Shown here piece after piece: positions 46,831 to 58,296 of a DNA stretch of 64,000 bases. The translations under genes were made by a program, and so were the position numbers. Positions within the stretch are counted from its first letter, which is position 1, and every line of letters starts with the position of its first letter. This stretch comes from Siderastrea siderea (taxonomy: Eukaryota; Cnidaria; Anthozoa; Scleractinia; Rhizangiidae). Location of the stretch: assembly GCA_964030785.1 (NCBI GenBank), contig OZ034968.1, positions 54,719,730 through 54,783,729 on the forward strand, given 5' to 3'. Under the pieces are notes generated by a model. The model saw nothing but the letters and a program-made list of their open reading frames with translations. It did no database searches and was not told the origin of the DNA.

Positions 46831-49800
46831 AGTTTGACGAATGCAGTCAGATTCTTTGGCGAGATTTCACAGGTGCTATAGAGAGCTGCATTCTTAATTC
46901 TTTATATCCTGCCAACAGCTGCCCGTTCTCCGCAAGAAAAAAATGCCCGAGAGCTTTCGGCCGTACACGGGCCATGTTCTTTAATTTTACATAGGAATTC
47001 ACCCGATTTGAGTCAAAAATTATTGTGATTACGCATCGTCAGATTAAGTAATGGCGCTGATTATGACTTTGTTCTTTTTCATTTTAACTTTGTGACTTAA
47101 ATTGTACGTTTTGTACGAAAAAATACGAACAGAAAACATTTAAATTCCATTGCCAGCGAAATGAGAGCACAGTAGGTCCAATATATATTATTTGTCACCT
47201 TTGGTGGATAAGAGAAGAAAATTGTCTGAAACATTACTGGAATTAGAGATTAGGTTATTGGTGTATCACACAAACGAAATCTTTTGAACGAAATCTTTCT
47301 GAAAGTTTCTTACTCGACTTGCCCAATTGGATTCCTAGTGTGCCATTCCCAGTTTGTCAAATTGTTTGTTTTTCTACGAAGTCTTTAGTCTAGTGGTTGA
47401 ACTATATCAACAAACAAACAATAATATTGAGCTGAAGTTATGGCAAACAAGCTTTCTTCGAATCTACTGGGAAATCTTTGGTGTTAAAAAAAGTATAGTA
47501 TGCTACTGCCAGGTTGACTCGGCAGTTTCAGCCTTAACGAGATTTTGTCTCATTGTCATTTTTGCAGTCGGTATCTTCGACAGGAAGTTTAATATATCAA
47601 CAGTAAAATCATTAAGGAAACCACCAAATTAATTATTCTTCATTAGTAAGCTTTGCGTGGTCCCTAATTTAATATTCAAATAGCTTCAGTTAGTCAACAA
47701 AAAATTCTTCGTTTTTCGTGCCCTTCGGTTCGAGTTTCTCTTTATACAGGTGCTCTAAAGGAGTGAGAAATTAGGGAGGGCAAGGTGTGCCCTATATTTT
47801 AAGCCATTAAGTAAGGACTTTTGAAGGTGGTTTAGCGAATCACAGAACGTTTCCACTTGATAGAACTTTGAAATCACTAGTGGTAGTTTAGATAATTGCC
47901 CAGGCTCGTTTCTGTGGCTAGCTTGATTTCCGGGCTTTTTAAATTCTACCAGGTGGTCAATATAATTTGAATGACTTAGTCCCTACGGGGCTCAGTTCCC
48001 GATAAACGCTTCAAAATTGGAAACATTATAAACTACCTACTATATAAACCGACACAAATCTAACAAAAATAGTATGTCCGTGTGTTTACCAGTAGCTAAG
48101 TAACTGTTTTTCTGTTTACTGTCGCTCCATGCAGACTCGGCTATATTTATCTCTAGCTGTAATTATCTACTCAACCGAGCTGTCAATTTATCTTGAGTAG
48201 ATCAATTAATGCACACAGGTGCAATATAACAAAACTGCCCAATCATGTAGGGAAAAGGCGGGAAGAGGGCGGAAAAATACGGTTAATTGGTATATAGATA
48301 CCAGAATGACATAGTCTAGTCAAGGTCGACAAGGTCAGAGTATGAGTCGACAAAACAAGAGACAACTGATGGCCTTGCACCTGCCCGCAAACATTTTGTG
48401 CTCCCAATCAGAGACAAGAAAACGAGAAGCACATTTGGGCTTCTTTAGGTTGTTTGGTTCCTTTTTCACAAAGTACTAGTTAAAGAGAGCAATTGGGAGT
48501 CTAGTGGAATTGAACCACAACGGAAACCACATTAGTTCAGATAAAATTTATTCTGTCTCTTTGCCTAGAGCGAAAATACTTTTGACTAGCTAACGAAGAT
48601 TAATGGCTTCGTAATCGGAAAAGCCATTCGTTTTTTTCTTGCCTTGACATATTCTTAGAGTCACTTTGCATCTCTACCAGACATTGGTTTTTTGTGGTTA
48701 CGTCTTTGCGTGCCGATTTTTACTGAGCAGGACTTGCAATCCGTCATGATTCGTCTGTCACGTGATGCTTTTTCCGGTGACGCTCTTTCTCTCTCAGAAT
48801 TTCGTACGCATTCAAGACTCTTTTGACGTAATTTTTGTTTTTCTTTCCTTTTCGAAACTATCACACGACTCCTATATCAACAAACTAAGTCGCAATCTTT
48901 AATGCAGCTGGCCAATATACAAAACAAAAAGTGATAAGCTCTTTAGTTGACGCTAAGGCAAATATCGTAATTAGGGTTGTTAAGACTAGTTAACAGCTTT
49001 GAACGCTCCGCACAATCCTTTGTCACTAGCAATTCGGAAACAATATAACTAACTCAAACCCCAGCGCTTATGTTATCGCTTTAGCTGTAGAGTTAAACAC
49101 CCAAAGAAAAGCACAAAACAGCCGCATATACGAAAAAACTGCTCGGGTTTTTTTTAGCGCCTTTTTCAAGGACGCAAAGCCAATTTGGAGCCCCGAAGAC
49201 GTCATCAGTGACTATGAATACCATGTCTCCATGCAAATACTGAAAGTTCGAGATCTGTGATATTGATTTGGAGTTGACTTCTTTGTTTACATTGTTTGGA
49301 AATATTTGACGGTTATTAATTGATTTCGATGAGTTTTGCTAATAAAAACCATCGATCCGCAGAGGACGAAATGATTCTGTTGGGATTTGATAGACTCTAG
49401 CTCGTATAGGATACTGTTTGGTCCTGGATAGAGGTATTTTATTCCTTTGAACGTTGACCTTTCTTGTAATTAATGCCCCACGTTTTTAAGTATCTTAATA
49501 GTTAAACCTACTAATTTAACTCATCGTTCCATTGAAGAGTCTTGGAATGGCTCGGGAGGAATTCAGTAATGGCTCTAATAGCCTTTAATGGATGGTATAA
49601 GAGCTTGACATGTCTTTCGATGACGGCCTTTCGCATCAGCATTAGCGTACTAATAAGTCAAGCCTCCGCGTGATTGGTCATTCTTGAGTTTCAACGCCAA
49701 AACCTTCAGAGGTTCATTTAACGCCGTTACAAAGCGCTACACCTAGTCAAAAGAAGTGCTAAATGTACACAGCACTCTAAGGCGAAACTATAAACTTTTA

Positions 49801-49946
49801 AAAGGTAAACTCCATGTTTAAATTCCGTTTGGTAAACACTCAACAATTTGGCAAGGGATGCGTTTGTTCAGTTATGTATTCTGCACTGGTAATTAGTCCC
49901 CTAGAGGCCTTAAACAAAGACTCACCATTTTTTCTTAATCTTTGCA
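46831..49946. other. Intergenic region upstream of the ankyrin gene
   Basis: I see no coding exon. A non-coding 5' exon and the promoter of the ankyrin gene should lie in the last part of this stretch, because 49947 is a strong splice acceptor. Confidence 0.4.
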
Positions 49947-49947
49947 G
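49933..49947 (+). promoter_or_regulatory. Likely 3' splice site of the 5'-UTR intron (ankyrin gene)
   Basis: A pyrimidine tract ending TCTTAATCTTTGCAG lies 140 bases before the ankyrin-gene ATG, with an in-frame TAA at 50034-50036 between them. This suggests a leader exon further upstream and a coding exon beginning at 49948. Confidence 0.5.
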
Positions 49948-50087
49948 ATTTCAAGACCTTCTAAGCAAGCATTGTATCGCAATCAAGATAAAGCCTGTCA
50001 CATTTATTTGGTTTCACAACACCGTAAGGAAAATAACATTATCGACTTCGAAGTGTTATTGGACGTAAAGATAACCAATTGATCCAC

Positions 50088-51455
50088 ATGAAGCCGGATC
50101 TCATGGAAAGCTACCAGCACCATGTGTTGGGAACTACCCAACCGCTGTCTTATTCAGCGCTACAAAGTGGCCTATTCAAAGCTTCAAGTTTGAAGGATTT
50201 GCGAAACCAAGCTTTGATTAAACAGAAACAGCCGAAGGACGGTCGTATTCCTTCGCCTTTCAGGCGATTGTCTGAAACTTTCAAAGGAATAGGATCAGCT
50301 AAGTCGAGCTCGAACACTGTTAAAAAGAGAAATGAAAGTATTTCCAGTGATAGCGGCGAAGGATCTCTGTCCGATGAACAATCATCAACAACCAGCGAGC
50401 CAGTGAAAAGCATTTTACGAAATTCTGAACGATCGCAGCAGAGAAAAGGGGAGAGAAAAGTGACCCTGAGTCTTAGTGACGGAGGTGATCAGGAGAAGAC
50501 TGTCAAGAAAAAACCGCAACACTTAACCTTTCGACAACCGCGGAGATTTAGTTCACCAGCCACTTCGCCAACAAGACAAACTTTTGATTTTGACTTTCAG
50601 GGAACCAGCGCTGTACCATTAAACTCAAACGCCAGAGATCGTACACATCGGCCCCGAGGGTCGTCGCTACCTGATGCGTTGTTTGGAGGTGCTAATAGGA
50701 TGACGACCACAAATATCCGGGACTCGAGAGACTTTGGTATCGGCTGTTTGGAAGAAGATGACGGGGAGGGTCATTACTGGAATGATGTACGCAAATGTTT
50801 AGATTTGACACGTCCGCAATCAAAACATGCCAAGTCTTCCGTATTGCTCATTTCTGACCAAAACAAGAACGAGTTGGAGTTGATAGAACTGAACAAACTC
50901 CTCGACAAAGAGACACTACAAGCTTCGGCGGCTATTCCTGACGAAGAAGGAATGACAATTCTTCATCGCGCCGTTCAGAACGGTTTTGTTAACCTGGCGA
51001 AGTTCCTTGTTAACAGTGGTGTGTCGACCGAAATAAAAGATCGCGAAGGGAGAACTGCGCTCTGCTTAGCGCTGGAAAAAGGAGATTATGATTGTGCCGA
51101 GATATTAGTAAGGCTCGGGGCAGATTTGAACTGTTCCAGAAAAGGTGGCAGAACAATTTTACACCAGATGGTTCAAGACGGGGACTACAAAGCCGTGCAA
51201 TTTCTGGTGAAACACGGTGCGAACTTAAATTTGGAGGACGACAAAGGATGGCCTGCACTGCATTACGCTTTGAAAAGGAGGGACTTAAAGTCCGCAGCAC
51301 TTCTTATGACCCATGGCGTGAACATTCAACGCTATACAGAGAAACGAATTCAAGAATACTCCATGTCCATGGAGATTGTGAACATTGCGAGAGTAAGATC
51401 GGACACTGTAAAGACAATTGATCATGATATGGCACCAGAAGTTACTATTATCTGA
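50088..51455 (+). CDS. Ankyrin-repeat protein with PP1-docking motifs and C-terminal PDZ ligand
   Basis: This is a single coding exon of 455 residues. ATG at 50088 is the first in frame after the TAA at 50034; TGA is at 51453-51455. Residues ~1-270 are disordered, Ser/Arg-rich and rich in basophilic kinase-type sites. They contain SILR (108-111), matching the [GS]IL[RK] SILK-type PP1 motif, and 11 residues later RKVTL (123-127), an RVxF-like site with Leu replacing the aromatic. Four ankyrin repeats follow: ~286-318 (GMTILHRAVQNGFVNLAKFL), ~319-351 (GRTALCLALEKGDYDCAEIL), ~352-384 (GRTILHQMVQDGDYKAVQFL) and a weaker ~385-413. The last residues, EVTII, form a class I PDZ ligand. PP1 regulators of the MYPT and ASPP families combine ankyrin repeats with docking motifs, so I infer a PP1-targeting subunit, without a clear one-to-one orthologue. 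Confidence 0.9.
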   Translation: MKPDLMESYQHHVLGTTQPLSYSALQSGLFKASSLKDLRNQALIKQKQPKDGRIPSPFRRLSETFKGIGSAKSSSNTVKKRNESISSDSGEGSLSDEQSSTTSEPVKSILRNSERSQQRKGERKVTLSLSDGGDQEKTVKKKPQHLTFRQPRRFSSPATSPTRQTFDFDFQGTSAVPLNSNARDRTHRPRGSSLPDALFGGANRMTTTNIRDSRDFGIGCLEEDDGEGHYWNDVRKCLDLTRPQSKHAKSSVLLISDQNKNELELIELNKLLDKETLQASAAIPDEEGMTILHRAVQNGFVNLAKFLVNSGVSTEIKDREGRTALCLALEKGDYDCAEILVRLGADLNCSRKGGRTILHQMVQDGDYKAVQFLVKHGANLNLEDDKGWPALHYALKRRDLKSAALLMTHGVNIQRYTEKRIQEYSMSMEIVNIARVRSDTVKTIDHDMAPEVTII

Positions 51456-52058
51456 AACAGATCGTGCCTGATGACATTGAATAACAGACCTGGGCATCAA
51501 ATTCGTTCCGTAAATCACGGCAGTGTTCATAAAATAGAATTAAATTTCAATCACTTAAAGATTATAATTATAAGTTTGCCTAGTTCTTTAGAGGTTCCGT
51601 GACAAATTCAGGTGCTTCGCCGGAACATATATTGGCCCATGTTACACATCAATGAACATTGCATGCTTTTCTGGCGTGGTGAATCTGAAAAGACTGATCT
51701 TTTTGCATTGAAAATAATCTTTTCGAATAGCTAATCTTGTTAGAGCCATGTGAGCTATTCAAAAACTTATAACTATGATAATTCTTTTTATCGTACCCAA
51801 TTAATGAACCAAAGACGAGGTGACCTCGTAGAGGTTAAAGACTGAAAGTGAAAATGATTTGATGAGGCTATAGCTGTTGTTTGTACACATAGGAATTCAG
51901 TTTATAACTTTTTTACCACCAGTTCTGTTTATAATGTACATACGTAAATGCGAAGCAAATTCTTAACATATTCAGTGGTGTATAGAGCATATATAAGAAG
52001 CTTAGAATGAAATTTAAACCGATTGTTTATTCTGTATCAGTCGAGGTTAACATACTTA

Positions 52059-52064
52059 AATAAA
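52059..52064 (+). terminator. Polyadenylation signal of the ankyrin gene
   Basis: Canonical AATAAA about 600 bases after the stop codon, followed within 40 bases by the GT-rich TTTGTTGTTGTAG. No earlier canonical signal was noticed in the 3' UTR. Confidence 0.65.
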
Positions 52065-52089
52065 ACTTCATCATAGACTGTGCTTAATT

Positions 52090-53460
52090 TGTTGTTGTAG
52101 TCGATAATGAATCCGATAATCCCATATAGACCTTCATGCAACCTACTTTTTCTTCTGACTATTATTCATGCATTTTATTTGGAGTCAAGAATTAACTCCG
52201 CTTTGAAAGAACCTAATTTATACTTGGCGATCAGATGCTGTTTTCTTGCCACGCACGTTCACCCTTTTCTTAAAAAAAAAACGCGAGGAGAATTTAGTTG
52301 CCGATCACTGTAGATGCTGAATTGTTTTTCTTTTTATCCCTCAAGATTATAGCTAATTAAGATTTACAAATCCCAAGACAACTGATACACCTACATTTAC
52401 TCAGTAAACAACATAGCAATTTACTAATTTTCTTTCCCACACCAGTGGCTCTGTTCACGTCATTAACCAATTTTTGTCAAAACACAAATGACATAAATAC
52501 GCAAAAATCTTTTTTTGGTTCTCCACAGTTTTATTTATCTTCAAGTTCAAGATACTTCGATACTTGAAAAGGACGCTAAATACTGCTGTAACACGCACAT
52601 CCGTTGGTTTGAATTACGACATTGGGCTATATTCCTCCGTGATCACTGCTCGCCACAAGATGTTTATCTCGGCAATCAATATATTTGACACGTTTACCAA
52701 AATCATTTTTTATTTTTCACAAAATTGAGCTTTTTGAGTCTTAGGGAATTGTTTGATTTACACCAGTAAGTCTGATCGGTCTAGTATTATTTTAATAAAA
52801 GTGAAGTAAAAAGTTTTCTAAGCATTGTTTTTGTGATTTCAGTGCACTGGAATGAGGTACTTGAACGACAGTTTTAGTCACAAGACAGGATGTGGAAGAA
52901 TATGAAGCTAAAGGCCCACACAACTCCGTGTTTATGCTATTCCTGAATGCTCATTTCGCATGCATGCTCCTAGCCTCCAGTGGTCAACTTCCTTGTACGG
53001 CTAAATACGTAACCTCTGCCACGAAGCCGCAACTTGTTTTGGTCTGAGATAGGGCATAGATTTTGCAAAAAGGGAATGTTTTTCCGCTGATCTGAAATAG
53101 ACAAAGAGAAAATATGCGAGGGTTCAATATGAAATGGGGAATGACAAATTCGCTTAGGGTTTTAAGCTCCGAGATATTTCACCCCAGAGCGCAAGGCCCG
53201 GGAATGCACTCGATCGATGTCAGTGTGGAAGGAAGCTTCTTGTGGTAGCCTGTTTCAAAGAAAAGTTGACGTGTGAGAAAAATATTTGTAAGGGCGGAAT
53301 GGCACTTTCACTCCCCCCACCTCTCTCGACAGTCTTTTCTTCGTTTCCCAAAGTCTGCAGGCCTGCCGCATAGGGCAGGTGAAAAAGAGAGCAGCCTACG
53401 AGGTTGGTTTTAACCAACTTATATTTTGCGTTTATGGCATCCTCTTTTGATTACGTTGTA
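52090..53460. other. Intergenic region
   Basis: No supported gene. Short open frames at 52107-52313 (+) and 53220-53417 (-) have no recognisable domain. Confidence 0.4.
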
Positions 53461-53464
53461 TAGA

Positions 53465-53660
53465 AAGGTGTTTTGTGACCAATTGCATTGGAAATTAGCC
53501 AATCAGAAGTTGCTTTGTGACAACTTGCATTATTTAAGTACTCAAATTGGAAATTAGCCAGTCAGAAGCTCGATCTCCTGTTACGATATCTGTTACGGTA
53601 TCTTCGGCAGTAGTTACTGCCGAAGTACACCAAAACGGTGCGTCTAGAGGTACAAGTATT
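53465..53660. repeat. Relative of the 34.7-35.4 kb MITE/hairpin
   Basis: GGAAATTAGCCAATCAGAAG occurs twice (about 53490 and 53549). It is followed by ACGATATC-TGTTACGGTATC, then a palindrome (CTTCGGCAGTAGTTACTGCCGAAG) and CACCAAAACGGTGCGTCTAGAGGTA. The same order of words (GCCAATCAGAAG, ACGATATC, ACGGTATC, then CCGAATCGTACC-AAAAGGTACG) is spread over 34.7-35.4 kb. Confidence 0.65.
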
Positions 53661-55078
53661 ACAAGTATCACGCAATTTCCCCTTATTATAACTTCAGTGC
53701 CAAATTTTTCCTCTTTTAGCCGGTATCTGCCCAAGTTACATTCTAAACGGCTAAAACACCTTTGCAACTTGTGTTGGAAATGATTTCACCTAAACTTGGA
53801 GGAAAAGGGGAATTTTTTAAAGGGAATTTTCATTACCAAAAGAAATATTATATTGCAACAATGTGGAGCGAACGAAGTACAGACAAACTAGGCTAGGAAA
53901 AAGGTAATTACAAAAAATGGATAGCCTACAAACAGTTGCAACAAATAAACGTACGCTTAATTGCAGCTAATACTAATTACACTTCAGTAATACTAGTACA
54001 CCTAATTACACCTAAATACTACTGTTAACATACATTTGGATTAGACATGCTTGCTGAATTTCTATTTGAGGAAAAGTTTTGAAACTACGTTCATGATGAG
54101 TCTGAATCAGGTGGTGTTGATCTAAATAGAAATTGACCATTTTTTAATGAAGGACTCAGTTTTGTTAGATAATGTTGCTATATATCTTTTAAGGTCAATT
54201 TTCTCTCGTACCAGGGCAGTGAAATCCGAGAATTAGTATCTCGACTCGTTAAAGGAAGTATTTACCAATAAGAATATGATGGTTCAGGGTAAGAAACATC
54301 CTCGGAGACCCAGGGGCAGATAGTCGGGGCGAGAGGCAGATAAAAAGGGGCGAAATTTATGCGAGCTGAAGCCTGGTGCGAGCGAAAGTTTACAAGACGG
54401 GCGGGAACAGCCCCTGGGAGGATACCTTTAACGGACCTGTTCAAAATCCTATTTGCGTTCTTGCTTCTGGTTGAACACAAATTTTGTGGCATTGTATTTT
54501 TTGTGCCCAATCAGCGATCAGCTTATTTCCCCGTTCCTTTCGTGATTTTTTATACAGAGTGTAAGTGTAACTATGCTAAATATTGTACCCAGATCTCATG
54601 CACTCGTGCGTACTGAAACCATCTTTTTGTGTCGCTCGTTCGATAGAGGGTCTATTATACTCTGGCAGTTTGGCGGTGTATGCCAATTTTGAGAGTCGGT
54701 TTGCGGTTACATTCCTAATAATGTGGCGGTTTACGGTTAAGAAATTATCGCGCGGTTGCTGAAAATTAACTTTATCACGCGGTTTTCAGTCTTTGCGTGT
54801 TTGGTGGCGGTTCTTCAAACCATATGCGTGGTCGCTTTATTTTCCTTGAAGCTTCTCCCTAGACAAAAGAGTGCCTTTTAGGGGTAGAGTAAGGTAGGAA
54901 ATGAAAAAAATGGAGTTTTCTGCTGTCTCCCCCTGCAGGGAGGTAACTTGAGAATAGGCCAGGCTTCAAAGCCAAAGAAAGCACATGGAAAGATGGCGGC
55001 CGGGGATCCTGAGTCAGATAGCGATATTATTAAATGCGTTGCCCTTTTTTATAACCCTTAAAACCGCTCGTCTAGAAA

Positions 55079-55168
55079 CGATTCATTGACGACATCTTCT
55101 ACCTCTGGAGCACAGAGAAGAGATCACACAATTCATTGAACAAGCTAACAAACACCATCAATGAATAT
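55079..55168 (+). pseudogene. Penelope-like reverse transcriptase fragment
   Basis: The frame from 55079 reads RFIDDIFYLWSTEKRSHNSL and continues to INEY at 55168. FIDDIF around two aspartates is the RT catalytic motif, in the form seen in Penelope-like elements and different from the YVDD of the 19.7-kb copy. A stop codon lies just upstream, and the tandem array takes over downstream. It is a 30-codon fossil. Confidence 0.7.
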
Positions 55169-55284
55169 TAATATATGAAATTCATATATTTGAACTGCGG
55201 ATAAAGATAGAATTATGTGTAGATCATCGCAGTGAAGGTGTTTCAACCTAAGCAGTTGAAAAGAAGGAACCTGAAAAAATTCAG

Positions 55285-55355
55285 GCTTGAACGGGAATCG
55301 AACCCATGACCTCTGCGATACCGGTGCAGCGCTCTAACCAACTGAGCTATCAAGC
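55285..55355 (-). repeat. tRNA-Thr-like segment, unit 1
   Basis: Cloverleaf-like: acceptor GCTTGA/TCAAGC, A box TAGCTCAGTTGG, B box GGTTCGATTCC. The anticodon loop CCGGTAT would put GGT (Thr) at 34-36, but position 33 is C instead of the universal U and pair 31-39 is mismatched. It is probably a SINE head. Confidence 0.65.
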
Positions 55356-55535
55356 GAACTGGGAGCTGGTCAATTGAGAGTTCGTATTTATCCCGTAGAT
55401 GGAGAATGAATGAATATTTAAAATATATGAAATTCATATATTTGAACTGCGGATGAAGGTAGAATTATGTGTAGATCATCGCAGTGGAGGTGTTTCAACC
55501 TAAGCGGTTGAAAAGAAGGAACCTGAAAAAATTCA

Positions 55536-55608
55536 GGCTTGAACGGGAATCGAACCCATGACCTCTGCGACACCGGTGCAGCGCTCTAACCAACTGAGCT
55601 ATCAAGCC
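55536..55608 (-). repeat. tRNA-Thr-like segment, unit 2
   Basis: This is the best-folded copy: a 7-bp acceptor stem GGCTTGA/TCAAGCC, a D stem GCTC/GAGC and a T arm closed by ATGGG/CCCGT. The anticodon loop CCGGTGT again lacks U33. The internal Pol III promoter boxes are intact, so transcription is possible, but an aminoacylated tRNA is doubtful. Confidence 0.65.
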
Positions 55609-56479
55609 AACTGGGAGCTGGTCAATTGAGAGTTCGTATTTATCCCGTAGATGGAGAATGAATGAATATTAATATATGAAATTCATATATTTGAACTGCG
55701 GATGAAGATAGAATTACGTGTAGATCATCGCAGTGAAGGTGTTTCAACCTAAGCGGTTGAAAAGAAGGAACCTGAAAAAATTCAGGCTTGAACGGGAATC
55801 GAACCCATGACCTCTGCGACACCGGAATTAGTAAAAAGATGCTCTACGCTTAAGATCTCGTGATCATTGTGAGCAGAAGTAGGATTATTTTTCGAACATA
55901 CTGTAAAAATGTGTAAACTACTGTGAAAAGATCGTTATTGCGATTCTCTTTCTGCCATAAAGGCGGTTTCGGTGTTTGCGAGAAAACGAAAGCGGTTTAC
56001 GGTCTAGGGAGGAGAAAATAAGGCGGATTGCGGAATGTGCGACCCCCTATAATAGACCCTCTCGATAGGCCTATTATCGGAGAAAGTTTTAGTAATATGC
56101 GGACCCAAAAAGTCGAGAAATCGAGAAATTTGGCAAGGGTAATCACAGTTAGCCAAAGCTTTCGTAATGACTGAAAATTAATAAAATTTTATGAATTTTT
56201 TTTCTTTGTTTATATCTTACGTACTTGCTATCTAGGGCAAAAATTCGCTCTCCGAGCGAGAATAATCGTCTTTCTAATTTTTGCTCCTAATTAGTATTAT
56301 AATTATGAAAGGTGATATACAATTCACCCGCACCAAGCATTTAAATGATCTATATTTCTTGAAATGCGCCCTTTCCATTCACAATTTCCTCAAACCTGAA
56401 TGAATCCATAGTCGAAAAACAACTATACGCCGGAAAAGTTCCATCTTTCCCAACATTTGTCACCATAAACGTCAATATT

Positions 56480-56601
56480 TTGAGCTTTTTGTACCTGGAA
56501 TCAGTAGTCGGTATTCGACCGCCGACCTCTGCGGACGGAGTCGCAACCGCTTGCTCACAACAGAAATTCGGCAAAAGTTTTCCAGATTTACCATACCTCA
56601 T
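56480..56601 (-). CDS. Candidate first exon, left arm of inverted duplication
   Basis: On the minus strand ATG (56601) opens MRYGKSGKLLPNFCCEQAVA, continues for about 35 codons and reaches GATTCCAG|GTACAA, a plausible donor. The arm duplicated at 57242-57391 keeps the same ATG, frame and peptide with only conservative changes (K/R, V/A, T/S). That suggests coding constraint. No downstream exon or known family was recognised. Confidence 0.35.
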
Positions 56602-57391
56602 CGATTTAAATTCTACATTAGCTTAAAAGTAGCAAGAGAGGTAGGTCATGCGGCAACATGGGCCTCAAGAAATCAATTGCACCTTGCGCCTTGCCTGTTT
56701 GACAAAAACATCTGCTCTCAATAAAAGTGATGACATCACCAACACTACAAGGACCATGCTCCCTCGCGGCCGGGTTAGGCTGATAAGGCCATTGAAAAAT
56801 AGTTTAAAATCGTTTACCACAAAGACTTTAAGGTAAGTTAAATTGAAAAATGAAGGACAAATACTTTTACGAAAAATACCATAATGACCGTAACGATTAA
56901 GAAATTTAATAAAAGTAATTTCAAAAATGGCTCTGAAACTGTATTGACGTTAATGTCCTTTGGAAGAACAACCGGACGCATGCCGCGGGAACAAAAGAGA
57001 CCAAGGCTTTTTAAGCAATACCAGTCACATGACCTGGAGTCTCCATACGTTCCTTATCCTTGAGTCAACCTTTGCGTGTATCTTTTATTTTTACGAACGT
57101 GTTTTCCACAAAATATCGTGTTTCTGCTGACGTCCGCACGTGGCCGAATCGACACTGCCAAAGAAAATGCCTGCTGTGCCATTGCGGATGGGGGCTAGTG
57201 AATTGTTGTTGTTGTTCTTGTAATTGCTGTCGTTGTGCTGTTGTGCAATTGATTTCTTGAGGCCTATGTTGCCGCATGACGTACCTCTCCTGGTACTTTT
57301 AAGCTAATGTAGAATTTAAATCGATGAGGTATGGTAAATCGGGAAGACTTTTGCCGAATTTCTGTTGTGAGCAAGCGGCTGCGTCTCCGTC
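56534..57391. repeat. Inverted duplication, ~150-bp arms with 559-bp spacer
   Basis: 56534-56682 is the reverse complement of 57242-57391 with few mismatches (AAATCGATGAGGTATGGTAA, TTTCTGTTGTGAGCAAGCGG, TGCAATTGATTTCTTGAGGC). Each arm includes a presumed 5' flank and the start of a conserved open frame, giving two divergent-from-outside, convergent-inside copies. Confidence 0.85.
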
Positions 57392-57449
57392 AAGACGCCT
57401 GACACGATATTTTCAGAGCACAGACTGTAGTGAGAAGCAACGAGTAAAT
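57324..57449 (+). CDS. Candidate first exon, right arm of inverted duplication
   Basis: ATG at 57324 opens MRYGKSGRLLPNFCCEQAAA. After the arm ends at 57391 the frame runs on for about 20 codons to a stop; a donor-like CTGTA|GTGAGA lies near 57430. It is the plus-strand counterpart of the exon at 56480-56601. Function unknown. Confidence 0.25.
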
Positions 57450-58296
57450 TAACAAATCGACAATTGTGTTTATTTAGGGATGGACCATTAAAAAAGTTAT
57501 GGGCGGGGCGGGCGAAGTACAAAAAAAAAATCATGCGAGGGAAAATTGAGAGAGAAAAAAATTCGTGCACTGCGAGTAGCCCAGAAAAAATGTTCTTGCA
57601 TATGGAAAAAAGATATTATTGCAAGAGAGATGTTAACGAAAAAAATTCGTGCAGCTAACGTGAAAGAGAAGGTCACATTTCCGAATTAAGTAAATTAATG
57701 CAATTGTGGAGGTCTTGCGTTCTATGAAAAAAGAGTATGATAATTCCAAAAGAATTTCTAACAAAATACATTTCCTCGTCAAGAGCTTATGTAGAAAGAC
57801 GCCTAGAAGGACAGTACTACTGAGGGCAAAAATAACCTTGAATTCGGCAGATGATAAGCAGTGCATCAAACGATCAAGATCTATATGCTACTGTACCATC
57901 TAAGAAATCTGTAAGTAAAGTCGTCACTTTGCCTAAACCAAAGGACAGGAGTTAGAATTGGGACTATGTCGCGGAAATGAACGCCCCAAAAAATAAACTT
58001 GAATTGATCGTTGATTTTTTTGGAGCGTTAATTTCCTATAATAATGTCGTTTGACGGAGGGGATAAAACATGCTCTGTAAAGCGTTCCCCACGTGGATCC
58101 GAACATCTGATTATTTTGAATTCATTTTACAAATAAGTACTTAAGCTCAATTTGTTCATGCGATAACCTCTTTTAACTGCGACCAGAGAGGATGTCAATA
58201 TTTTGGTTTTATCTTCATTCGAGCCTTTTAGCCCTGTCACATAAAAAATTTAAATTTTGACTATCGATAAAAAGAGAGTTTTGCATTTTTTGCCTT

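Larger units (their letters stand above)
55161..55825 (-). repeat. Tandem array of ~250-bp tRNA-derived units
   Basis: Two full units and one truncated unit have anchors AGAATTATGTGTAGATCATC at 55209 and 55461 and AGAATTACGTGTAGATC at 55710 (spacings of 252 and 249). Each contains an ATATATGAAATTCATATAT palindrome, a minus-strand tRNA-like segment and, in the first two units, GGAGCTGGTCAATTGAGAGT. The third unit breaks off inside the tRNA part at 55825. Confidence 0.9.
54645..56062. mobile_element. 1.4-kb non-autonomous DNA transposon with nested repeats
   Basis: AGAGGGTCTATTATA at the left end is matched by its complement TATAATAGACCCTCT at the right end. CGAT flanks both sides (54641-54644 and 56063-56066), fitting a 4-bp target duplication. 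Both subterminal zones are rich in GGCGGTTT/GCGGTTACGG words in opposite orientation. No transposase is present. The middle has taken in a Penelope RT fragment and a tRNA-derived tandem array. Confidence 0.75.

Noticed and set aside
55161..55825. CRISPR-like array
   Set aside because: The ~250-bp period with nearly identical whole units is a tandem repeat in eukaryotic DNA; there are no short repeats with unique spacers and no cas genes.
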